Shown here: positions 56,396 to 64,000 of the stretch, piece after piece
Numbering within the stretch: the stretch's first letter is position 1
Layout of the letters: each line of letters begins with the position of its first letter
DNA from: DASPWW01 sp963756745
GTDB taxonomy: Bacteria; Actinomycetota; Thermoleophilia; Solirubrobacterales; 70-9
Length of the DNA stretch: 64,000 nucleotides
Assembly (NCBI GenBank): GCA_963756745.1
Contig: CAVWOU010000012.1
Location: 128,416 to 192,415, forward strand
Direction: 5' to 3'
Translations under genes and position numbers: made by a program
Notes under the pieces: generated by a model
What the model saw: the letters and a program-made list of their open reading frames with translations, nothing else
The model's database searches: none
Told to the model about the DNA's origin: nothing

Positions 56396-57055
56396 ATGGA
56401 GCGCTCAGAGGGCGTCGGCGGCGGTCTGCCGGCGGGTGAGGCCCGCCATCGCGACACGTGGGGACTCGAGTTCTCGCGCATCGTCGCGTTCAGCGACGGT
56501 GTGTTCGCGATCGCGATCACGCTGCTCGTGCTCCAGATCAATATCCCGGGGCACCTCCCGGCCGGCGAGACGCTGTTCGATGAGATTCTCGACCAGCACC
56601 GGGACTTCATCGCGTACGGGATCAGCTTCGCAGTGCTCGGAAAGCTGTGGCTCTCCCACCACCGCTTGTTCGCCGCGGTCGAGCGCTTCGACCCGGTGTT
56701 GATGGGGCTCAATCTCCTCTACCTGGCGTGGGTCGTGCTGGTGCCGTTCACCAGCGAGGTCCTCGGCGACTACGGGGATGACTCCACGGGTGTGATCCTG
56801 TACGCGGCGATCATGGCGGCGGTGACCATCACGTTTCAGGTCCAGATCGTCTACGCGTACCGCAAGGAAATGATCCGTCCCGAGCTGCGCGAGTACGAGC
56901 GACAGTACGGCGGAACGGCCAACTTCGCGGTAGCGGCGGTGTTCCTGCTCTCGATCCCGGTCGCGCTCGTCAGTCCGCTGGCGGCGACCGTGATGTGGCT
57001 GCTCGTTTTCGTCGCCGGCGGGTGGGCGGTGAGGTGGGCGCGGGCCCGCGCCTGA
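56396..57055 (+). CDS. TMEM175/DUF1211 family channel-like protein, copy B
   Basis: 219 residues. It differs from copy A at two visible sites: GLPAGE for GLRAGE near the N-terminus and LSHHR for LAHHR in the second helix region. The FSDGVFAIAITLLVL signature is unchanged. Confidence 0.85.
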   Translation: MERSEGVGGGLPAGEARHRDTWGLEFSRIVAFSDGVFAIAITLLVLQINIPGHLPAGETLFDEILDQHRDFIAYGISFAVLGKLWLSHHRLFAAVERFDPVLMGLNLLYLAWVVLVPFTSEVLGDYGDDSTGVILYAAIMAAVTITFQVQIVYAYRKEMIRPELREYERQYGGTANFAVAAVFLLSIPVALVSPLAATVMWLLVFVAGGWAVRWARARA

Positions 57056-57065
57056 GCCAGCCGCG

Positions 57066-57866
57066 ATGCCACCGCGAAGGGCGGGTGAAGAGGAGCTCGA
57101 GCGCCTCGCGCGCGAGGTGCACGATTGTCGCCGGTGCCCGCGGCTCGTCGCGTGGCGGGAGGAGGTCGCGTCGGACCCGCCGCGCCGCTTCCGCGGAGAG
57201 CGCTACTGGGCGCGCCCGGTGTCGGGGTTCGGCGATCCGCGGGCGCGGATCGTCCTGGTGGGTCTCGCACCGGCGGCGAACGGCGCCAATCGCACCGGGC
57301 GCATGTTCACCGGCGACCGCTCGGGCGAGTGGCTGTACGCGGCGCTTCACCGCGCCGGGCTCTCGAACCGTGCGGCCTCCGAGCGGCGCGACGACGGCCT
57401 GCGGCTGCGCGGCGCGTACGTGACCGCGGTCAACCGCTGCCCGCCGCCCGCCAACAGGCCGACGCCGGCGGAGCGCGACAACTGCCTCCCGTACCTGGCG
57501 CGCGAGCTCGCGCTGCTCGAGCGGGCGCGGGTCCTGGTCGCACTCGGGGCCTTCGCGTGGGACGGCGCGCTGCGCGCGTTGCGGGAGCTCGGCCACGAGG
57601 TTCCGCGCCCCAAGCCGCGCTTCGGGCACGGCGCCGAGGTGGAGGTCGGGCCCTTCACGCTGCTCGGGTGTTTCCACCCCAGCCAGCAGAACACGTTCAC
57701 GGGGAGGCTGACCGAGGCGATGATGGATGCGATCCTGGCTCGGGCGCGCGAGCTGGGGGGCGCACCATCGACCACAGGGGGACGCCGCGAGGAAGCTCGC
57801 GCTCGCCGTCGAGCTCGTACCCGAACCGGCGGTAGTAGGGGAGGTTCTCGGGGGCGCTCGTCGTGA
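57066..57866 (+). CDS. Family 5 uracil-DNA glycosylase (UDGb), copy B
   Basis: 266 residues with both catalytic motifs and the Cys ligands identical to copy A. Changes are WREEVAS for WREAVAS and two in the C-terminal antisense-overlap tail (APSTTGG, ARRRA). Conservation of the open overlap in both copies argues that the extended C-terminus is at least tolerated. Confidence 0.88.
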   Translation: MPPRRAGEEELERLAREVHDCRRCPRLVAWREEVASDPPRRFRGERYWARPVSGFGDPRARIVLVGLAPAANGANRTGRMFTGDRSGEWLYAALHRAGLSNRAASERRDDGLRLRGAYVTAVNRCPPPANRPTPAERDNCLPYLARELALLERARVLVALGAFAWDGALRALRELGHEVPRPKPRFGHGAEVEVGPFTLLGCFHPSQQNTFTGRLTEAMMDAILARARELGGAPSTTGGRREEARARRRARTRTGGSRGGSRGRSS

Positions 57867-58341
57867 GGTGGATCGGCACGCCGCGCGCCTCGGCGTGCCC
57901 CGCGATGTGCTCGAGCAGCGCGGTTCCGGCGCCGGTCCGCTGTGCGCCGGGGTCGACCCCGAGCGTGTGGAGGAAGTCGTGGGGCTCGTGAGGATGAACG
58001 GCGTCGATCGCGCTCGTCGCGCGCAGGCCGCGCGCGGCGGCGCCGGGCCCGGACAGCGCGACGCCCCACGCCTCGTGCACGAACGAGCGCGGCGGCGGCG
58101 GCCAGCGATCGGCCGGATAGACGATCGCGATGCCGCGCAGCTCGCCGTCGCTCGCGCCGAGCACAGCGCCGTGCGCGTATGCGCGGGCCAGCGCGCCGCG
58201 GTAGAACCGATTCAACATCCGCCATCGCGGCCGGCTTCGACGGGGGCCGATCGCGAGCCACGCCGGGTAGTCCCGGAACGCGTCGGCGAGCACGTGCGCC
58301 GCGTGGCGCGAGCGATCGGGCGGTAGCGGTCCGACTTTCAT
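57697..58341 (-). CDS. GNAT family N-acetyltransferase, copy B
   Basis: 214 residues from ATG 58341; an in-frame ATG at 58359 would add MMEYRA. Differences from copy A include LARAYAH for LVRAYAH and WSMVRPP for WSMMRPP. This copy keeps the block's original upstream flank, so it is more likely than copy A to have its native promoter. Confidence 0.85.
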   Translation of the reverse strand: MKVGPLPPDRSRHAAHVLADAFRDYPAWLAIGPRRSRPRWRMLNRFYRGALARAYAHGAVLGASDGELRGIAIVYPADRWPPPPRSFVHEAWGVALSGPGAAARGLRATSAIDAVHPHEPHDFLHTLGVDPGAQRTGAGTALLEHIAGHAEARGVPIHLTTSAPENLPYYRRFGYELDGERELPRGVPLWSMVRPPARAPEPGSHPSSPRSASP

Positions 58342-58347
58342 TGCCCG

Positions 58348-58741
58348 ATACTCCATCATCCCCCCGAAGTCGCACGAGCACCCCTGGTTGTAGACCTCGT
58401 GCAGGAACTCAGACGAGGACGTGTTTGCCTCGTTTGTGTCCTCAACTGGTGAGAGGCCGCCGACGATGATCGGCGCGCCGCTCCCTGCGGCGGGCCATCA
58501 TGCGCGAGCCCGAGCACCTCCGCGTAGCGCCGCGGATCGGGGGCCGGGGCCCAGAAGCGGCAGCCGAAGACTCGGGGTGGGGCTGCCGACACCCGCGTCC
58601 GGACCGCCCGCGCGCGGTCAGACGCAGCGGCGTTCACGGAATTGAACGCAATTTGAGTCATGTGGGCCATTCACAAGCCGCACCGCGGGCCTCATGCTGC
58701 AACGGCGGCAGGGTGTCTTTCCACTTTCGAACCTCTTGTGA
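58348..58741. other. Gene-poor spacer between the duplication and the secreted protein
   Basis: About 390 bp with no convincing coding region on either strand; short open frames here have no recognisable features. The last 75 bp are notably A/T-richer. They contain a 9-bp inverted repeat, ATTCACAAG at 58669 and CTTGTGAAT at 58735, whose right arm overlaps the start codon of the next gene. Promoter elements are expected here but no clear -10/-35 pair was identified. Confidence 0.5.
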
Positions 58742-61700
58742 ATGCCCTTTTCTAATCCAAAGCAGCGCAGCCCGGATTCGGGGTCGCGCACGCTGCGGGC
58801 CCTGCTGGGCCCGCGGCGGGCCTGGTTCCTGTTGGCCGGCCTGCTCTGTGTTCTGCTCGCTCCCGCCACCGCGACTGCAGCGGACCGGCTCTACTGGGCC
58901 GACAAGGACAGCGACGCGATCCAGTTCGCCGAGCTGGCCGACTTCGAGAACACCGTCACCGACTTGGCGGGCACCGAGGGCACCGGAACGCAGTGCGGGG
59001 TCGCCTTCGACTTGGCGGCGGGCAAGATCTACTGGGCCAACGATGACAACCCGACCGGGACGATCAGGCGCGCGAACCTCGATGGCTCAGACGCGGAGAC
59101 CCTGCCGATCAACCCGCCCCTGCAGGCCCCGTGTGGGCTGGTCGTGGACCCCGAGGCGGGCAAGCTCTACTGGACGGATGTCAACAGCGACACTCTCAGG
59201 GTTGCCGACCGCGACGGGTCCAACTCGCAGGTACTGGTTGGCCCGGCCGGCAACGACCACCCGGCGGGGCTCGCCCTGGAAAGGTCGAGGGCAAGATCTA
59301 CTGGACCAACGAGGGAACACCGGGCGCGGGCGATGCAGGCGACAACGACGCGATCCGCGTCGCGGACCTGAACCCGGCGACGAACGACGCCCAGGATCTG
59401 ATTCCCGAGGGCAACCCCCACACCGGCGGGCCGCTGGGTCTTGCGATCGACCCGGTCGCCAACAAGATCTACTGGTCCAACTGTGCATCGGACACGCTCG
59501 AGGTCGCCGACCTCGATGATGGCGGCAACCCGCAGGAGATCGTGGACCTTCGGGAGCCTCCCGTCTCGGATTGCCCCGACGGCATCGCGCTCGACGCGGA
59601 GGCGAACGCAATCTACTGGACCACCTACTGGACCGACACCGTCGAGCACGCGGAGCTGGACGACCCCCAGGACACCAGAGCGGTGGACCTCGACGGCCCA
59701 GGCAACGGCAGCGCGAACTTCCCAGCGCTCCTGCGCGAGCCGCAGGGGACCGGGCCCCCGGTCACCTCCCCCACCGGGGTCGGCGACGAGCTCAGCTGCA
59801 GCCACGGCGACTGGGCGCCCGACCTGCTCGGGGCCTACCTCTACCGCGCGCCGCAGTCGTTCGCGCGCCAGTGGCTCAGGGATGACGTCGAGATTCCGGG
59901 CGAAACGGGGGCCACCTTCACGCCGACCGAGCCCGGCGACTACACCTGCCGGGTGACGGCGACCAACCCGGCGGGCAGTAGCTCCCAGACGAGCTCCTCG
60001 GCGCTCGACGTCCCGCCCGCCGCCGTCGACGATGAGCGCACCGTCGCCGAGGACTCCAGCGCCACCCAGCTCGATCCGCTCGACAACGACGACGACGGCG
60101 GCGACGGCGGCCCCGTCCAGATCGCCTCGGCGAGCGACCCCGCCCACGGCACCGTGGCGCTCACCGGTGGCACCTCTGGCGCCCACACCGGCCTTACCTA
60201 CGAGCCCGACGCCGACTACTGCAACGACGCCCCCGCCAACCCGACCGACGACTTCACCTACACCCTGAACGGCGGCTCAACCGCGACCGTCGCGGTCACC
60301 GTCACCTGCGTCGTCGACGACTCGCTCTACTGGACCAACAAGGGCGGCGGCGGCGCGGTCCGCTACATGGGCCTGAACCCGGCGACTGGGCCGGATGATC
60401 TGGTCGGCGGCCAGGGCGACAACGGCCCCTGCGGGATGGCGCTCGACCCCGCGGCCGGCAAGGCTTACTGGGCTCACTTCGCGGACGACAAGATCCGGCG
60501 CGCGGACCTCGACGACGGCGATGCAATCGAGGACGTGGTCACCGAGCCGCCGGGAAGCGAGCCGTGCGGGATGGCGATCGACCCGGTCGCCGGCAGGATC
60601 TACTGGGCGAACTCCGCCACCGGCCAGATCCGGGTCGCGGACCTCGACCCGGGGACCGACGATGCCAGCAACCTGGCGACCGGCCAGGAGGCCCCGACGG
60701 GCGTGGCGATCGACCCCGTGCCCGGCAACCCCGCTGCCGGCAGGATCTACTGGACCAATGTCGGCTCGAGCACGATCCGGTTCGCGGACCTCGACCCCGG
60801 CACCGGCGACGCGCCGCAGACCTTGGCCACTGGCCCTGCAAACGGCCTGAACGCCCCGCTCGGGCTTGCGATCGACCCGGTGGCCGGGGACCCCTCCGCC
60901 GGCAGGGCCTACGTGGCAAACCTCAACAGCAACCAGATCCTGGTCATCGATCTCGATCCCGGCACGAACGACGTGGCCGAGCTGGCGAGCGGCCAGGCCG
61001 GCCCGGCCGGGGTGGCGATCGACCCGGTGGCCGGGGACCCCTCCGCGGGCAGGGCCTACTGGGCCAACTTCCTCGGTGGCACGCTCGCGCGGGCCGATCT
61101 CGCCCCGGGCACGGTGACACACCGCAGAACCTGACCGGCGGCGAGAGCAACCCCAACTTCCCAGCGCTCCTGCGCGAGCCGCAGGGGACCGGGCCCCCGG
61201 TCACCTCCCCCACCGGGCCCGGCGACGAGCTCAGCTGCAGCCACGGCGACTGGGCGCCCGACCTGCTCGGGGCCTACCTCTACCGCGCGCCGCAGTCGTT
61301 CGCGCGCCAGTGGCTCAGGGATGACGTCGAGATTCCGGGCGAAACGGGGGCCACCTTCACGCCGACCGAGCCCGGCGACTACACCTGCCGGGTGACGGCG
61401 ACCAACCCGGCGGGCAGTAGCTCCCAGACGAGCTCCTCGGCGCTCGACGTCCCGCCCGCCGCCGTCGACGATGAGCGCACCGTCGCCGAGGACTCCAGCG
61501 CCACCCAGCTCGATCCGCTCGACAACGACGACGACGGCGGCGACGGCGGCCCCGTCCAGATCGCCTCGGCGAGCGACCCCGCCCACGGCACCGTGGGGCT
61601 CACCGGTGGCACCTCGGCGCCCCACCGGCCTTACCTACGAGCCCGACGCCGACTACTGCAACGACGCCCCCGCCAACCCGACCGACGACTTCACCTACAC

Positions 61701-64000
61701 CCTGAACGGCGGCTCAACCGCGACCGTCGCGGTCACCGTCACCTGCGTCGTCGACGACTCGCTCTACTGGACCAACAAGGGCGGCGGCGGCGCGGTCCGC
61801 TACATGGGCCTGAACCCGGCGACTGGGCCGGATGATCTGGTCGGCGGCCAGGGCGACAACGGCCCCTGCGGGATGGCGCTCGACCCCGCGGCCGGCAAGG
61901 CTTACTGGGCTCACTTCGAGGACGACAAGATCCGGCGCGCGGACCTCGACGACGGCGATGCAATCGAGGACGTGGTCACCGAGCCGCCGGGAAGCGAGCC
62001 GTGCGGGATGGCGATCGACCCGGTCGCCGGCAGGATCTACTGGGCGAACTCCGCCACCGGCCAGATCCGGGTCGCGGACCTCGACCCGGGGACCGACGAT
62101 GCCAGCAACCTGGCGACCGGCCAGGAGGCCCCGACGGGCGTGGCGATCGACCCCGTGCCCGGCAACCCCGCTGCCGGCAGGATCTACTGGACCAACGTCG
62201 GCTCGAGCACGATCCGGTTCGCGGACCTCGACCCCGGCACCGGCGACGCGCCGCAGACCTTGGCCACTGGCCCTGCAAACGGCCTGAACGCCCCGCTCGG
62301 GCTTGCGATCGACCCGGTGGCCGGGGACCCCTCCGCCGGCAGGGCCTACGTGGCAAACCTCAACAGCAACCAGATCCTGGTCATCGATCTCGATCCCGGC
62401 ACGAACGACGTGGCCGAGCTGGCGAGCGGCCAGGCCGGCCCGGCCGGGGTGGCGATCGACCCGGTGGCCGGGGACCCCTCCGCGGGCAGGGCCTACTGGG
62501 CCAACTTCCTCGGTGGCACGCTCGCGCGGGCCGATCTCGCCCCGGGCGGTGACACACCGCAGAACCTGACCGGCGGCGAGAGCAACCCCAACTTCCCAGC
62601 GCTCCTGCGCGAGCCGCAGGGGACCGGGCCCCCGGTCACCTCCTCCACCGGGCCCGGCGACGAGCTCAGCTGCAGCCACGGCGACTGGGCGCCCGACCTG
62701 CTCGGGGCCTACCTCTACCGCGCGCCGCAGTCGTTCGCGCGCCAGTGGCTCAGGGATGACGTCGAGATTCCGGGCGAAACGGGGACCACCTTCACGCCGA
62801 CCGAGCCCGGCGACTACACCTGCACCGTGATCGCGACCAACCGGGCGGGGAGCAGATCGCAGACCAGCGCCGTCCAGCAGGTCGACGGCCCGCCACCGCC
62901 GTCGACGACGAGGCGACGGTCGACGAGGACGACCGGCGACCCAGATCGACGTGCTCGCCAACGACACCGACCCCGACAACGGCCCGAAGTCGGTCGGCTC
63001 GGTGACCCAGCCGACGAACGGCGACGTGCAGATCACCGGCGGCGGCACGGGGCTCACCTACACCCCCAACGCCGACTACTGCAACGGCCCGCCCCCAACC
63101 AGACCGACAACTTCACCTACAGCCTCAACCCCGGCAGCTCGACCGCGACGGTGCGCGTCGAGGTGGACTGCGCCGACGACGGCCCGGTCGCCGTCAACGA
63201 CGAGGCGACGGTCGACGAGGACGACGCGGCGACCCAGATCGACGTGCTCGCCAACGACACCGACCCCGACAACGGCCCGAAGTCGGTCGGCTCGGTGACC
63301 CAGCCGACGAACGGCGACGTGCAGATCACCGGCGGCGGCACCGGGCTCACCTACACCCCCGACGCCGACTACTGCAACGGCCCGCCCCACAACCAGACCG
63401 ACAACTTCACCTACAGCCTCAACCCCGGCAGCTCGACCGCGACGGTGCGCGTCGAGGTGGTCTGCGCCGACGACGGCCCGGTCGCCGTCGACGACGAGGC
63501 GACGGTCGACGAGGACGACCCGGCGACCCAGATCGACGTGCTCGCCAACGACACCGACCCCGACAACGGCCCGAAGTCGGTCGGCTCGGTGACCCAGCCG
63601 ACGAACGGCGACGTGCAGATCACCGGCGGCGGCACGGGGCTCACCTACACCCCCGACGCCGACTACTGCAACGGCCCGCCCCACAACCAGACCGACAACT
63701 TCACCTACAGCCTCAACCCCGGCAGCTCGACCGCGACGGTGCGCGTCGAGGTGGTCTGCGCCGACGACGGCCCGGTCGCCGTCGACGACGAGGCGACGGT
63801 CAACGAGGACGACCGGCGACCCAGATCGACGTGCTCGCCAACGACACCGACCCCGACAACGGCCCGAAGTCGGTCGGCTCGGTGACCCAGCCGACGAACG
63901 GCAACGTGCAGATCACCGGCGGCGGCACGGGGCTCACCTACACCCCCGACGCCGACTACTGCAACGGCCCGCCCCACAACCAGACCGACAACTTCACCTA
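58742..64000 (+). CDS. Large secreted modular protein (YWTD-type propeller, Ig-like and Big_9-like modules), partial, several frameshifts
   Basis: ATG at 58742 starts a signal peptide (WFLLAGLLCVLLAPATATAA). The mature part begins with propeller repeats of the type KIYWAND...IRRANLDGS and KLYWTDVNSDTLRVADRDGS, resembling LDL-receptor class B (YWTD) blades. An Ig-like module follows (ELSCSHGDWAPDLL ... QWLRDDVEIPGETG ... DYTCRVTATNPAGSSS), then a Big_9/cadherin-like module (VAEDSSATQLDPLDNDDDGG ... GLTYEPDADYCND ... FTYTLNGG). This propeller-Ig-Big_9 series repeats, then four or more Big_9-like units run to the window end. Frame breaks lie near 59281, 61115, 61620, 62930, 63090 and 63810. Confidence 0.75.
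59716..62589 (+). repeat. Two direct 1.44-kb repeats within the secreted protein gene
   Basis: Unit 1 (59716-61154) and unit 2 (61155-62589) are nearly identical and each encodes Ig-like, Big_9-like and propeller modules. A third, partial unit (Ig-like part only) starts at 62590 and diverges after about 230 bp. Visible differences are few, for example TTCGCGGACGAC against TTCGAGGACGAC. This implies recent duplication or concerted evolution. Confidence 0.93.
62901..64000 (+). repeat. Tandem 294-bp repeats encoding Big_9-like domains
   Basis: Units start at about 62901, 63193, 63487 and 63781 (spacing 292, 294, 294) and continue past the window end. Each encodes about 98 residues: VDDEATVDEDDPATQIDVLA, NDTDPDNGPKSVGSVTQPTN, GDVQITGGGTGLTYTPDADY and a Tyr-rich FTYSLNPGSSTATVRVEV. 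Units are almost identical. Units 1 and 4 lack one C in GACGACCCGGCGACC, which breaks the frame. Confidence 0.93.

Larger units (their letters stand above)
52848..58347. repeat. Tandem duplication, copy B (5,500 bp)
   Basis: Second unit of the head-to-tail duplication. Gene order and strands are identical to copy A. Both genes that are frameshifted in copy A (first GT2, DUF2304) are intact here. Amino-acid differences are about 1 to 4 per protein. The right end (ATTGCCCG) is followed by DNA unrelated to copy A's start. Confidence 0.97.

Noticed and set aside
47346..58347. Composite transposon or phage island
   Set aside because: No transposase, terminal inverted repeats, target-site duplication or phage genes; base composition is like the rest.
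62901..64000. CRISPR-like array because of regular repeats
   Set aside because: The 294-bp units are continuous coding sequence with no unique spacers; they encode protein domains.

Overview
The window comes from a high-GC actinobacterium, most likely of the class Thermoleophilia (Solirubrobacterales or Gaiellales relatives). This is inferred from the GC-rich codon use, many GTG/TTG starts, GTGA start/stop overlaps, an archaeal-type topoisomerase I, a B12-dependent ribonucleotide reductase with NrdR, and secreted proteins built from Ig-like modules. No database search was possible. No rRNA, integrase, transposase or CRISPR array was seen; one tRNA gene (Thr, CGT) is present.

Layout. 1-4.4 kb: nitrilase fragment, VOC protein, AEC permease and two PLP enzymes. 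4.5-21.2 kb: a complete 14-gene complex I operon (nuoA to nuoN, minus strand), interrupted between nuoI and nuoJ by a SnoaL-like gene and an oppositely oriented Baeyer-Villiger-type monooxygenase. 21.2-31 kb: DrrAB-type ABC exporter, flavin reductase, lipoprotein cytochrome c, serS, msrB, thioesterase, HAD hydrolase, VOC protein, arsenate-reductase-like protein, MceG-like ATPase, methyltransferase and a small channel-like protein. 31-35.3 kb: nrdR-nrdJ with a likely NrdR box, and a hemolysin-III-family protein. 35.3-39.8 kb: VOC protein, carotenoid oxygenase, precorrin-2 dehydrogenase, MarC-like protein and a membrane-anchored toroid-like protein. 39.8-47.3 kb: topA-tmk-holB, a two-component system, an MBL hydrolase and tRNA-Thr.

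47.3-58.3 kb holds the most striking structure: a head-to-tail tandem duplication of a 5.5-kb, seven-gene block (GT2, DUF2304, second GT2, YraQ-type permease, TMEM175/DUF1211 channel, family-5 uracil-DNA glycosylase, GNAT). The copies differ by roughly 1% at protein level. Each carries a perfect CsoR-type inverted repeat at the permease start, and the permease has a His-rich loop, which suggests metal-responsive control. From 58.7 kb to the window end runs a large secreted protein of YWTD-type propeller, Ig-like and Big_9-like modules. It is itself built by tandem duplication of a 1.44-kb block and a 294-bp block.

Caution: about 19 single-base frameshifts interrupt otherwise well conserved genes, including nuoB, nuoD and nrdJ. 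Where the gene length can be checked, most are one-base insertions. This pattern looks more like residual sequencing error than gene decay. Such genes are annotated here as one gene with the break described.
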